DNA of 64,000 bases from Siphonodentalium dalli (GCA_032622095.1 CP136065.1:211898151-211962150); one strand, 5' to 3'; positions 10,999 to 24,062 are shown, counted from the first letter of the stretch. A program made the numbers and translations. The notes: a model not told the origin generated them from the letters alone.

Positions 10999-11355
10999 TA
11001 GTGCTCAATTTAATGGAACTTATCGACTTGGTATTCTGGAATCGACTTTTGGTGAACAATTCGTTTCAACACTGATATTTACATGGTTTTAGGTTACATG
11101 GTAAAAGTGCCTTTTTATGTCACTGATTTTATTGAGATAAAACCCTTGTTATGTAAAATTATTAAGATAAGCTAATTCAATCAAATCTTGACTGTAAGAC
11201 ATTGATTGGAAAAAGTCAAAGCATTGAAAAATATTCTGATAATCATATTGACTAAGATATTTGAGCTTACTACATGATTAGCAATCACTGAAATAGTTTT
11301 GTTTACATAACAATAGTTTCAACAATACGAAATTTCATTATTGGAGAACTATTAA

Positions 11356-11576
11356 CCCTTTGAGTGCCAGGGGCCGATATTATCGGCCCTAAACCTACAC
11401 AATAAGTCTGTTAAAGAATATAATAAAATATATTAAAATTGTAAAAAAAAAAAATGTTAAGCCAATGCATTCTCTTATATATGCGAGGCGACCTATGGTC
11501 GACTCGCATATATAAGAGAATGCATTGGCACAGGGTATATGGGTTGATACAAAAATCGGACCTGGCACTCAAAGGG
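11356..11576. mobile_element. TTAA MITE with palindromic core (GAGTGCCAGG ends)
   Basis: TTAA-CCCTTTGAGTGCCAGG ... CCTGGCACTCAAAGGG-TTAA, TTAA at 11352-11355 and 11577-11580. The core is the ~85-bp palindrome CCAATGCATTCTCTTATATA. It lies in the 3'UTR. piggyBac-type target. Confidence 0.92.
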
Positions 11577-12489
11577 TTAATAATGAATATATGGATTTTT
11601 TTTTTATCTATTTCTCCATGTTCTTCTTACCGGTAGTGGTGATGTTTTACAGATTTTATATTTTTTGCACACTTACCCACTGCGAGTGCCTTGGGCACCT
11701 TTATTAAATTTTGCTGATATATTTATTTTTATGGTCACTAATATGTTATTTCTGTCAAAAAAGAATCTACTATTTACAATGTATATCTACATTCTGGATG
11801 CTACCAAAATTTGTCACTTAGATCTTTGATCGATGGTAGGAAAATTCAAATTATGCAAGATTAGGAGAGAATTGATTTACATTACACATCTGATTGATAC
11901 ACCATTATAACCACAAGTTGGATTTTTGCAAGAGCTCATGTTTGATGGGCCACAGCGATGGTGGTTCAAGAGTAGATTATCATTCCATAGTGATTTTTAT
12001 CTGTAGATTTTCATGATATGTATTTTAATTAAAATATGATGACGACATTCAAGAAATGTCTGATAGTTTTTATTTTTTATTGTGTATAGAAATCCAAAGT
12101 CCATGTTCTATCATTTTTTAAATAAATTGATGTCTCCATCGGATATTGTTTATTTGTATTCACCGTGGGATCATTACTTAATTTAGCTAATTTTTCTTGT
12201 CTGCCAAGTCCCTGACTTCCTGGGTTGGTTGTCAGAGATGTTAGCTTGTAACTTCTTATTCTTCTTGTTATCGAACTGCCAGTGGGGAGCGAGTAAGTTT
12301 ATCTTAGATGGACCCAATTGTCGCATCCACGAAATGAAGATGGCAGGAGCAAAGGGCATGCAGCTTCCCCTATGTGATTTGGTATGTGGGTTTACTAGCA
12401 CAAAATTCAGATATACCAAAACATCCAAAATCAAGCACACTTAAAGGCTTCCACCCACCAAGTGGCTTTAATGTTAATATCCTACATAT

Positions 12490-12717
12490 AGCTATTGGGA
12501 AGATCGTATCATGCTCACCATCACAAGCTGAAAGATATGCTCAGAAAGCCAAGGCTGTTTGGGGCAGTACAGTAAGCTCTTGGCCACATTCATACATTGC
12601 GACACTGGGTTCCATGGTAGCTGGTCTTACTGGATCTGACCTCGGATCATTGAACAATGAACAAATTGAAGCCATTGAGCCCATACACGTCGTATTGAGC
12701 CCAGCTGACAGATTTAA
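12490..12717 (+). pseudogene. Duplicated exon C, 5'-truncated
   Basis: A nearly identical copy of exon C starting at its AGCTATTGGG and ending TTTAAG|GTATTA, with the same frame open throughout. It lacks the first bases and the splice acceptor because the duplication junction cuts the exon. The GPI-tail exons are missing from this copy. It could only be used by read-through or a cryptic acceptor, so I call it a pseudo-exon. Confidence 0.8.
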
Positions 12718-13484
12718 GGTATTAAGAGTTTATTGATGTTATTGTGATTCAATAGGTCCCCAGAAGGTTAATTTAGTAATGCATGCTATCCCACATGGCA
12801 GGCTAGCATCACCAAATTCACCCTCTGGGGACCTCATTCTTCTTAGGCCTCATCTTCTGGGAAGATAGTCTATCTTCTATAGTCTCACATTAACATATTT
12901 AGAAACAATTTAAAGGCCCACTTATTTTTCAAGTCACCAATTATTTTGTTTATAGTACCTTGATATATAGTTTTAATAACAATATGCCATAAAATATCAC
13001 TAAAATTCTATAATTCATCACCATTTGGAACATCTGAGTTTCAGAAGGTGCCCATATAGAGTAATAGAAAATAGCTGAAATCATAAAATCATTTCCTCCA
13101 TTTTGGCTTCCAGAAAGCAACAGAATTCAAACTATAGTTTATTTTCAATTGAAGGGGAATAACTCTATATCTAAATATAGTATTATTCCCATTCCATTGA
13201 AAATAATATACTTTGTGCTGAAACTTGGGCACAGAACCTACATTGATTTCTCAACAAAAACAATATACTCACAGTTTACTACATCGAATAAGTTGAAAAT
13301 ATAATGTTTTGGAGCTTCCTCTTTCAAATGGTATATATGGCATATATTTGATCTATTTCTTCATGTTCTTCTTAATGGTGATGTTTTACAGACTTATATT
13401 TTTTGCACACTTACCCACTGCGAGTGCCTTGGCCACCTTTATATATTATATATTATGTTATATATTATTTTTATGGTCATTTAA

Positions 13485-13712
13485 CCCTTTGAGTGCCAGG
13501 TCGATTTTTGTATCAACCCATATACCCTGTGCCAATGCATTCTCTTATATATGCGAGTCGACCATAGGTCGCCTCGCATATATAAGAGAATGCATTGGCC
13601 TAACAATTATTATTTATTTTTTTTACAATTTTAATAATTTATTCTTATATTCTTTAACAGACTTATTTTGTAGGTTTAGGGCCGATGAGATCGGGCCCTG
13701 GCACTCAAAGGG
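13485..13712. mobile_element. TTAA MITE, inverted copy, in duplicated unit 2
   Basis: Same ends and core as the 11356 copy, opposite orientation, TTAA at 13481-13484 and 13713-13716. The matching place in unit 1 (about 11735) reads GGTCACTAATATGTTA with no insert, so this copy arrived after the duplication. Confidence 0.93.
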
Positions 13713-14353
13713 TTAATGTTTTATTGCTGTCAAAAAAAGAATCTACTATTTACTATATATATCTACATTCTGGAAGCTACCAAAATTTGTCACTTAGATC
13801 TTTGATCGATGGTAGGTGAACTCAAATTATTCAAGATTAGGAGAGAATTGATTTCCGTTACATATCTAATTGATACACCGTCATCGCCACAAGTTAGATT
13901 TTTGCAATGGCTCATGTTTGACAGGCTACAGATATTGGTGGTTCAAGAATGGATTGTCATTCCATAGTGATTTTTATCTGTTGATTTTCATAATATGTAT
14001 TTTCATTAAAATATGATGACGACATTCAAGAAATGTCTGATAGTTTAAATTTTTATTGTGTATAGAATAGAAATCCAAAAGTCCATGTTCTATCATTTTT
14101 TAAATAAATTGATGTCTCCATCGGATATTGTTTATTTCTATTCACCATGGGATCATTACTCAATTTAGCTAAGTTTTCTTGTCTACCAAGTCCCTGACTT
14201 CCTGGGTTGGTTGTCAGCTTGTAATTTCTTATTCTTCCAGTTATCCAACTGTTGTCGGGGAGCAAACACACTAATCAAATGTGTGCAGAATGTTAATGTT
14301 AATGAACAAATTCAAACACAAGATCTATGACATTTTTATATACCTCTTCTTAA

Positions 14354-16326
14354 CACGTTGGCTGCCGCTACGAGTTAACTCATAGTAAACGGTTCCATGG
14401 GGACTTCTACTACGAGATAAGTCGTAGTAGTGTTCATACCACATAAATAACAACACAAGCAATGTTGGTGTATGCGCCAATACATGCCCAACGATCCCAT
14501 TGATCGATTTTATATGTATAATTACAATGGCTTGAGATACGATTAGCGCATCCCGAACAAGGGGTGGGGTGCAGATAGAAATCTTGCTAGGATACTCCAA
14601 TTCACCAGGACCTCTTCTGTACATCCCTGACTCATGCTATACATGTGCAAATAGACCTTTCCCAGACACATATAGAGGGCTTTCGTTGCATAATTATTAA
14701 TTCAGTAATTAGTTTGCTCTGGATTGTTCAGGTTTCATTTGAAGCTATAGGCCTATAACTGATAATACACCCTTTGGGTGCAAGCCACTGGAAGGTCCAC
14801 TAAATACATAAGTTTGGCAATGTAACATACAATAGAACAACACTTACATGTGTGTTGAGATTAGTTAGAACTCAGCACCCTGGTTGAGTGTGCTAATTTC
14901 TAACTTACCTGATTATCAGCTGCGGTTCTATGAGTATTACACATCTCTTAGTTTTATAGTACTATAGTATTATCAGATATAGTACCACAGGCTGCTGGAA
15001 ACTGCTGCTAGCCCTACATCAAGTGTATGATCAAGCAGATACACATGGCTTGTATACCCATGCATGCAAGTTCATTTCTCTGGCAATGGGTGTACAGTTA
15101 AACTTCGTTAAGTCGAACGTCGGTAACTCGAATACCCCACTTAAGTCGAAGCCATCGCCTGGTCCCGGCTGAGCTTGTGAGCAAAGCCATTAGAATAATT
15201 ACGGTTAAGTCGAAGGTGGATAAGTCGAAATTCCGCTTAAGTCGAAACGAAATTTAGTCCCACCAGCCAGATTATAACACTAATTACTATGGTTAAGTCG
15301 AAGCGCCGTCGGCGACGCATCACCATGTGATTATAACTCAGTGTGCTTCTATTCATTACCCTAAAAAGCTGTGAAGTTTCCTGGAGTCTTTATTTATCCT
15401 AATGCATTGTTTATTTAACATATTAACGAGGTGTGGGGGTCAATTTCCCCTGTGAGGATTAGTAGTGTTGACAGGCGAAATGAAAACCATATTTAAACGG
15501 CCTGATACAGAGAATAATTTCATTCAGTCATGTCTTCCCAAAACGAAAACAATATTCCAAACGAAGAAATGCTATTGACAAGAAGGCTGAACTCAATTTG
15601 AATGTTCTCGATGCCATGACACTGATGCAGCAATCGTGGGCCATATCGGATCGATATGAATTCAACTGGTTGGAATTTGTGGTCACCAAATGGTCAAAAC
15701 AGTTAAGTCGAACACTCGGATAACTCGGAAGTAATCCAACGGTCCCTTGCAATTCGACTTAACGAAGTTTAACTGTATATATAAATTAATCTATCGTGTT
15801 TTGTACAATTTTAGTCAATCAAATTCGGGTCAAATGAAGATGAAACGTGTTATAAAGCTACTACGATATAACTCGTAGTCGGCACCTGGGACGAAATTCA
15901 CCAGTGGTCATCGCTGGTGCCAGCTACGAGTTATCTCGTAGGTAAATACATATTATGTTTTCGACGTCTTATGCGACGTAGCCTGTACCAGTCATCATGT
16001 ATAAATTCATTTACCGTGTCTTATACACGATATGCTTGTACCTGTATAGCACTCTTCGTCATCTAAGCCACCAACAACGTAATTGTATTTACCTATGAGA
16101 TAACTCGTAGCTGGCACCAGCGATGAAACACTAATAAATTCCATCCCAGTTGCCGACTATGAGTTATCTCGTAGTAGCCTTATAACATGTTTCAGCATCA
16201 TATAAGCCGATATTGGTCGAACCATTACTCATATATATGTAAAATATCAACTACTATCGGCAATACATCAAATCCCATGTTGGCATACGGGATGGAATTA
16301 CCCAATGGTTTTCGGCAGTGAACGTG
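14354..16326. mobile_element. TTAA-flanked element with subterminal palindromes
   Basis: TTAA at both sides (14350-14353, 16327-16330) and inverted ends CACGTTGGCTGCCG / CACGTTCACTGCCG, pointing to piggyBac-type mobilisation. Variants of the palindrome CTACGAGTTATCTCGTAG recur at about 14405, 15859, 15921, 16088 and 16155. No transposase is visible. A pogo-like element (15095-15775) is nested within. Confidence 0.75.
15095..15775. mobile_element. Internally deleted pogo/Tigger-like element
   Basis: Inverted ends CAGTTAAACTTCGTTAAGTC with TA on both sides; GTTAAGTCGAA motifs recur inside. A plus-strand stretch at 15550-15725 reads KRKQYSKRRNAIDKKAELNL then NVLDAMTLMQQSWAISD, resembling the 'LDAIxxIxxAWxxV' segment near the end of pogo-type transposases. 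The DDE core is absent. Confidence 0.7.
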
Positions 16327-16807
16327 TTAAAAACTGGGATGTATTATGTTATTGGTATGTCCATCTGTCTGTCTATCCGACTGTTCACTTTTAGTTCCCG
16401 GATGATAACTTTAGATATTCTCAACTGAATGAAATGAAATTTGGTATGTGGGTTTACTAGCACAAAATACAGAACGGGGATGTACCAAAACATCCAAAAT
16501 CAAGCACACTTAAAGGCTTCCAACCGCCAAGTGGCTTTAATTTTAATAGCCTACATACATATCTACTAGCAGTATAATACATTGGACGGAAAGCTAAAGA
16601 AAGTTAAATCCTACAATAACGTCTTTCCCCACCCCCCCCCAAGAAGTGTTGTCACGAATGTAAACACATAGTATCTCCACATGTAACCAGCATGGTGCCA
16701 TATAACATGTCTATTTGCATGGATAAAACATGATTACCGATTCATAAATAAGTATGATTCATGTATTAAAATGACTATACCAGTCAAGCCTTTATAGCAC
16801 AAATACA

Positions 16808-18237
16808 AATAAAGGTATCGGTCCTTCACATCTCTCCACAATTGGAGTACGCCAAGGATGTATATTATCGCCCTTACTATTTAAAATATTCATTGATGAC
16901 ATTAAGGACATTTTCGATGACAAATGTGAACCGTTACGTATTGGATCTAGCGCGCTCAATCATTTGCTCTTCGCAGATGTCTTAGTTTTGGTCTCTGAGA
17001 GTCCAGAAGGACTTCAGCGATGTTTGGACAAACTCCAGTCCTTCACGCGACAAAATGCCCTGTCGATAAACACGGAGAAGACGAAATGCTTGATTTTCAG
17101 ATTTTCAGATTTTCAGTTTTTCCTTGAAGATAATCCCTTGGATCTGGTTAACGAATATACCTATCTCGGAATGACGTTTTCCAGCACAGGAAAATTCACG
17201 CAGGCCGTAAATAATTTGAGTGGCAAAGGACGAAAAGCTCTTTATTCAATATCTCGTGCGTGTGCAAATAAAGCGCCCCTCCCTCTAAAAACTTCCCTTA
17301 AACTGTTTGATAAGTTAATCAAGCCTATACTTCTATATGGCAGTGAATTATGGGCAAGTGAATTAACAATAAAAAATCACGAACGTTATCCATGTGAGAA
17401 ACTTCATATCACACATTGCAAACAAATACTTGGGAGTCGGTAAATACGCTTCAAACAATGCAGTCAGAGCTGAATTGGGGAGCTACCCGTTATATATTGA
17501 CGCTTTATGTAGAATGGCTTCATATGCAGTTAAAATCTCATCCAGATGTACGAGTGGCATATTAAATGATGCAATGCGCGAACAGCGCAGCGGGGTAGCT
17601 GGGAATTCGATATTCAAAAGTCTGGAGTCATTCGGCTTGACTATACCCTCCGACATTACTAACAACAAGCCTCTAATTAACAAGCTTCTAAAGTCATTTA
17701 AACGCCAGCTTCGTGAAAATCACACTGAAAAAAGTTATGCGCGATGGTGTTTCAAAAACTGGTAAAAATAAATTAAGAACATATCGACTTTTTAAAAGAG
17801 ATATTGTCCTAGAACCTTATCTTTTAAATAGAGTCGCTAGCTGACCGCTCAGCATTTACACGTTTAAGAATAAGTAATCATTCTCTTGCCATTGAAAAGG
17901 GTCGTCATGCCCAACCACCGATTCCTTTAGCCAGAAGATTATGTGTTTTGTGTAATGACGAAGCCATCGACGATGAGAGGCATTTCCTAATTGATTGTCC
18001 AACATTTCTTCCTATACGGAATGAAATCATTAAAATTATGGATGACAATTTTATCAATTGATGAGTAGATTGGACCAACTCACACATATATTAGCCAATG
18101 ACACAGCTCAAATATGCTCCCAAATCTGCAACGTAGTAAGCGGTTATTCGAGGCCAGATCACAGTTAAACTAGACAAATTACGTGTGTTGAATCGTGTAA
18201 CATAACTCACTCTACAGATAAGAATATACGCAATTAA

Positions 18238-18283
<46 letters not shown>

Positions 18284-18475
18284 TTAATTGACGCTTATAT
18301 ATATATAATGATATTATCACTATTATTCAATGTCACTATTATTCAATGTATGTAATGTCAATATATTGTATGATGTCACATGATACACTGTTAATATTAT
18401 TATACATGGCAACCTGTCCCTATAATGGGGCGTCTGAATAAATCTATCTATCTATCTATCTATCTATGTATCTGC
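16808..18475 (+). mobile_element. 5'-truncated dead non-LTR retrotransposon (LINE)
   Basis: The reverse-transcriptase core reads GVRQGCILSPLLFKIFIDDI, then LLFADV where FADD/YADD is expected (catalytic second Asp lost), then the thumb region NEYTYLGMTFSSTGKF and LYGSELWASE. A +1 frameshift near 17400-17440 leads into the frame ending at 17765. Further decay follows, and a C-x2-C-x9-H-x4-C knuckle (LCVLCNDEAIDDERHFLIDC) lies at about 17938-18000. The 3' end is an (ATCT)n tail at 18441-18475, typical of CR1/L2-like LINEs. Several stops and the lost catalytic Asp show it is inactive. Confidence 0.9.
18230..18292. repeat. (AT)n microsatellite inside a palindrome
   Basis: About 22 AT units flanked by CAATTAATGAAT and its reverse complement, so the whole forms a perfect hairpin. 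It lies in the 3' region of the LINE. Confidence 0.9.
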
Positions 18476-19156
18476 ACTTATCAAAACATACCATATTCTT
18501 GTTGATGGCGATACTTTTCATCGACTTTTATTCCAAAAGTAATTGGTTCCACTGATCGCACATGGAGCCGCGACCTTGCATGACCCCTCGTAATGGCATG
18601 CCGCATATACTATTTCTGTAAGAAGTCAGCTAATTTTCGCCAGACCGCCAAATATTCCCAGTGGTTGAAAAATATTCATAAATCAATATCTATATAACTG
18701 AGCTTTGATGGGTGGTTCCTCGACTCGAATCAAATATTTTTGACCTCCCCCCCACCCCCCCCCCCCCCCCCCCCAAGCCAAAGAAATATTAATTTAGGGG
18801 CGTTTAATCGAATTATGCATCTTTAAAAGCCACTACACCAAATCCATATATGTTGAACATTTTTACATGCCGTATCTTAGCTTCATTTCTTGATTAGATT
18901 TACCTGTCAAAAAATAACAGGTATTATTCACTACATCAGATGAGCTATATAGAACCCCGGGAGATAAACCCAGAAATCATTTGACAATGTCATATTTTGT
19001 TGAATATATTTAATTATATCCCTCCTTTATATAATACACAATCACAGCACTGGCACAACAGTTGCACAGAAAATGTGACAACCAGGAATTTAATTTTGAT
19101 TGTAGTTCAATCAGCATAGTTCTTCCCAGTACTTTGGCAAGGCAGTGAATATAAAG

Positions 19157-20205
19157 GCCTTTCCACACAGCGTATGACAGATGCCATCTTTGAACATATT
19201 TAATTTGTCATTAATATGCATATAAATAGGTATATACCTACAATAAATAGAGGATCTATGAGTCCCCAGTTTATAGCCGAATTTACAAAAAGCTTAACAA
19301 CCCGGAATTGAAGACAACATTAGTCCTTGACGAGGACGCTGCGTGAAGCGTTTCCAACATATCCAACATATATGAAACTTGGGCGTTGTCGTCATATGCA
19401 GACCGAGATTTCAAACAACATACTCTTAATTTAAAACAGACTTTTGCGTTGTTCTCCTAAACAATAATGAAAATTTAAATGAAAAGAATGTCTTTTTGTT
19501 ATTGCAAACTTAACAAAATAATAACTGCGGTCCCTTAACATTTGTAGTCTAATTTACTGGACTAGTTTTGTAAATTCTGCTATAAACTGGGGATGAGTTG
19601 TAGATTCTATTTATTACATGATTCTAAACCTCGAGAAAACATACTCAAATCAACAAATGGGACGCGAAACTAACATGGGCTTCTATAAGGCATACGATGA
19701 CGTTTCATGTAACTATGCGTTGTTTGCCCGCATAAAAGAAATCGTCCCAGATAAATAAAGACTCTTTGGCGCATTTTTTGGCGTATATTTAACGACATAA
19801 CTTTTAAAACTGTTCAATCATTATAGCTTGTTGGTAAAATATTGAAAGCCAAATTATTTTTGAGGCGCCGCGTGCGGAATGTAAACCGGAAGTCAAAGGT
19901 CACCTGGCACTATTTCCTGTTATTAAACGAATGTTTAATATCACAATTTACAGAATGGGTTTATTGAATGGAATAAGGGTAGGATCATGTAATAATTAGG
20001 ATTAGAACACAAGTGCTCCGACATTGTTACGCCCCATATCCATATACTAATGTTGTTTCTGAGAGCTGATCAGTTAATTCCATCTTTTACAATGATTAAA
20101 TTGGATAAGGAAAGAGAACAGAGAAAGAAATAGATCCAATGTAATTTAAATGAACAAACGCTGCCACTAAGTGAATTTTGCATGCTCGCTGTCTGGAAAG
20201 GCCTC
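19157..20205. mobile_element. Possible non-autonomous element with internal inverted repeat
   Basis: AGGCCTTTCCACACAGCG at 19157 and its near-inverse ending CTGGAAAGGCCT at 20203, with CAGTGA-type sequence on both sides. Inside, a ~49-bp inverted pair (19242-19290 and 19566-19615, sharing CCCCAGTTTATAGC) forms a stem. Confidence 0.45.
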
Positions 20206-20398
20206 AGTGATAAGCTAGGAAAATTTGATTCTGTAGTGATAAAAATTAATTCATAACAATATTTGTCACACCCCAAATCATATAATAGTTTGCACAGAGG
20301 GTGCTGACATGGGAAAGAGGTATTATAATTGAGAAAAGACGTGTTAGTTAAATAGTCTGATTAAAACCAAACTGGGACTGCTTCACGGTACACAGTCT

Positions 20399-20426
20399 GG
20401 GGGGGGGGGGGGGGGGGGGGGGGGGG
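20399..20426. repeat. Poly-G tract, 28 bases
   Basis: Longest of several G or C runs (others near 3431, 7494, 8214, 18750, 46260, 52279 and 58889). Lengths may be assembly-sensitive. Confidence 0.9.
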
Positions 20427-21030
20427 AAGCTGTGTGTCACATTACCGTTGCTATAAATAACTTCTACTTGCAATCTATGCAGTATGATGTCACAGCGCAC
20501 AAATAGTTTTATGCAACAGATATCGCATTTATGTCCTTTATATCCACCGGTTCAAACTGGTGTTCTTGGAAATATGTACGTCTATTATCCTTGCTAGCTA
20601 GTATTGGTAAATTATGGACTGTTCACATACGCATTTAGTGTGTAATTAGATGTTATAATCTTTTTTAAAAATTTAACACTGCAAAATTATTAATGTGACA
20701 GAAAATTTATTTCGCTATTTTTAGCTATGTGGTGAATTGACTGCTGTATAGGAATTCCGACAATCGCCTTAATGGCTGCATCACTTTACTGATAGATGTT
20801 GTGATTGGCTGACACTGACGTAATGCTTGCTTGTCGTAATGGACCCTCTCATTTTCTTCAGGCTGCACTGCAAAGCAGTTCCAGTCTGGTTTTAAACAGA
20901 CTATGTTAAACACGGTATTAATGGGGAACGTCCAGTTTAAATGTCATAAATTGGTGCAAACATTATTTGACAGCTTTCCCGCAGTTTATTGCCTATTGCT
21001 CACTCTGTTAATTTTTGTCAAATATGAGTG

Positions 21031-21108
21031 ATGTGAGACTTTTGTCATTAAAGATGTCTCATCTTATTCAAATAAGATCGGACATCTTTAACGACAAAAG
21101 TCTCACAC
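21031..21108. repeat. Long near-perfect hairpin
   Basis: GTGAGACTTTTGTCATTAAAGATGT pairs over ~37 bp with the following segment (GACATCTTTAACGACAAAAG and TCTCAC), with almost no loop. It is either a tiny foldback element or a small-RNA hairpin. Confidence 0.7.
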
Positions 21109-21662
21109 CAGAAAAATCACAATATCTATGTTTTCTCTTCCTGAAATAATAACAGCAACCATAGAACCCAGGTTTCAGACATACAAACCTGGTTTTGATC
21201 TTTATGACCTTGGCATAAAAAAAACAAGCAGCTCTTATAAAGAGTGTTTACGTTATCGATGCCAAACGCTTTGACTTTCTGAAGCCTCTGCCTCATGCTT
21301 GATGTTTCAGCTAGAGAAAAACATCACTCATTTTAATCACAGAATATAATGATAAATAACAACTTGTTGTCAAAAACTATTTGTTAGAGTGACAGGGCAA
21401 ATGATACTTATCGTAAAATTAGAATTATGTGATTGGAAGGCTCATTCAAAATTGATGCGGTAGCTCAACTTCTGTATCAACACTCATTACGCAGTTGTGT
21501 AGATGACAAAACAACAGTTTCACTAAACTATGTCTTGATATTTCCTCAAGATAACCACTTTAAAAATGATACCCAACTAGTGGAATAAATCTTATTGAGG
21601 AATAATTATCTATATTTACAATTCTAATATCTTCCATATATTATTTGACAAAACTGATCACC

Positions 21663-21844
21663 TACAGTAATGCCCTAAGTAATCGACCTCTTAACCAAAG
21701 CAGAATTATGGGTAACTTTTGTTATGGGTAGCTCTGTGAGAGCTTTCCGATGAATGGCAACAAGCCATATTTCTGACTAAATCCTGAAAAGTTACCCATA
21801 ATTCTGCTGTGGTTAAGGAGTCGATTAGTTAGGGCATTGCTGTA
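21663..21844. mobile_element. Mariner-type foldback MITE, copy 3
   Basis: Left arm shortened; the right arm is complete through GGAAAGCTCTC-like to GGGCATTGCTGTA. Confidence 0.8.
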
Positions 21845-23632
21845 CATGTGAACAGTCATAAATGTCTGTAAAAACAATTATAATCAATATGTGGAAATAG
21901 ATAAACTTCATCCTTATTGTCATTATCAGTTGTTACCAAAAGATGAGATTTTGAATGTCCAAACCATTGTTATGTAAACATACTTTTACATCTACGTTGC
22001 TAATTAAAGTCCAATTTGACAAATAAAATACCCCAAATTGAAGCAAATCGTAAAGGTACACATTGGAACAAGCATTGAATTTTTTTTTTTAAATTTAGAC
22101 ATAAATATTTTAATTATAAACTGTGCGATCAGCTTGTAATCGTTGTAACAGTAATGTTTACATAACAATTGTTTCAACAATGCGAAATGTCGTTATTGGA
22201 GAATAATTTAGTCAATATCAGATCAAAGTTGATTAATTTTGAAACTGGTCCTGCCCTATAATTTATAATAAAATTAGTGCAGGCAGATGATTGTGTCATT
22301 ACATTCCAGTCCATAGTGGCTGAAACGGAATAATATAAGCATGAAGACAAAGGCAACTATGAAAATATTAAAACTAGGAACAAGTCTTGTTAATTTGTCT
22401 CAATTTCAATACAAATAATATTGTCCTGGAGACAATTCATGACACACAACCTAGTTTCATTGTTACTTGATGCTAACCTAAATTATAAACTGCTATAATA
22501 AATGTTGAATATGTTGTATTATTACAATGAAACGCTGATTGTAAGATGGTGCTCAGAAGGTAGACTATGTTGACATTAGGTAGAGAATTGTTATGTAAAA
22601 TCTCAGGTTATTGAGAATTCATGTCATTACTAGAGATGCCTCATGTCAAGTTCTTGCATAACTAGAATAATGTAATCATTAGAGATATCACACCGGATAA
22701 TGTTTGTTTAAGGAATGGCATTGACAATATTGGTTACTGATTCTTGTATCTTCATTGCAAAAGATGAAATTTCCCCAACAATAGAACATAAATTGTTTTA
22801 TTATCAACACCAAATACGATTGATTGATTGGGGCTTAATGTCACCTTCAACAACTAAGGCCATATTAAGACATTGCCAGTTTTAATAGTGGAGGAAATCC
22901 GCACAATTACGGCTAATCTAACAGTGTTTTCAATGGCTGATAAACTCGTCGACCATGTGCGGCAAACCACCGACCATCGGTGAGTAACTCCACCAGATAA
23001 TGATTTCGAGTTACAATGTCCATGATGGAAGCCTTCTACCCAACACTCCTGAATGTGGCAGAATGTCTTCAATAATGGCAAAATTCCATCAATAATCTTT
23101 GTTGCCAAATTTAAATAGTGATCTGGATACGGGAAATTTTCTCCAAATATAAAGAAAGTGTCAATGACACTGTAGCTCAACTTGGGAAGGAGTTTATTTG
23201 GATTTAAACCCTCATAACCAGCACTGGAGGGTGAGACGACTACCCCTAACCAAAGGAGGCCCACCCCCACCAACACCAAATAAGAACAGCAAGTTACATT
23301 GGTGGGTTGGTGGTAATCTGCTCCACAATTGGTTCTTATGTGTTCATATTAGGTCATGCTTCAGTAGTCGCATGCCTAAGTAATTGCACGCTGCATGGAA
23401 AGTCAAGACTTGTGTAAAATTTGACGAGGTGTGGTGAGAGAAAAGCTACGAGATGCATATCATATGACTATTAAAGATAACTATAAGGAGATGTGAGAGG
23501 TTAATCTCCAGGGAAGATCACCAACAACGAATAATCCTTTGCTGGAAATGATCAACTAGTTTCGGATTGTTATTATCCTTCTTCAGGACCTGTGGGTGTG
23601 AGGAAAATTGCTTGCTGTTCTAAAAGCCTGCA

Positions 23633-24062
23633 AATAGAGTGTCTTTCATTTGCAGAATGAGGTTCACAGAGGGTGAATTTAGTGATGCTATCCCACACAC
23701 AGGACTAGCATCACCAAATTCACCTCTGGAGACCTCATTCTGATTAGGGTTCATCTTCTGGGAAGTATATATAGTCTCAAATTAATGTTGTTTTTAGTTA
23801 CTTTTTCCCTTCTGGGAAGTTTATATCCCCTAATTTGCAGAAGATAATATGTATAATCGAAGAGACAAATGGATGAACATCAACTTCAACTGGGGAACTT
23901 CAATCTAATCCTTAAGGTCTCAAATAGCAGTTGAAGACCAAAGCAGAATGAGGTTCCCAGAGGATGAATTTGGTGATGTTAGCCCACAGTGCAGGATAGC
24001 ATCACTAAATTCACCCTCTGGGGACCTCATTCTGCAAATGACAGACACTCTTTGCAGCCTTG
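23633..24062. mobile_element. hAT-type composite foldback MITE
   Basis: Two hairpins (23653-23750, 23943-24040) around the family core; ends AGCCTGCAAATAGAGTG and inverse of GGCTGCAAAGAGTG. Confidence 0.8.

Larger units (their letters stand above)
10535..12140 (+). other. Probable 3'UTR of the mesothelin-like gene, with polyA signal
   Basis: No coding signal follows the stop. The first AATAAA I find downstream is at 12121-12126. The tract contains a truncated palindromic MITE (10853-10998) and a complete TTAA-flanked one (11356-11576). The part from about 11600 on recurs at 13340-14260 in the duplicated copy. The exact 3' end is a guess. Confidence 0.35.
12489..16558 (+). other. Second unit of a tandem segmental duplication
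   Basis: Unit 1 is 5649-12488 and unit 2 is 12489-16558. Both begin inside exon C and both end with the same ~110-bp sequence (12374-12488 versus 16440-16558, starting TTTGGTATGTGGGTTTACTA). Colinear matches are exon C, the intron stretch 6475-6970 versus 12724-13330, and the 3'UTR 11600-12250 versus 13340-14260. Unit 2 has lost the equivalent of about 6975-11600 (exons D and E) and has gained the element at 14354-16326. Confidence 0.8.

Noticed and set aside
22854-23279. 141-residue minus ORF beginning with a hydrophobic stretch
   Set aside because: No domain, no splice context, and the DNA resembles a dispersed repeat.
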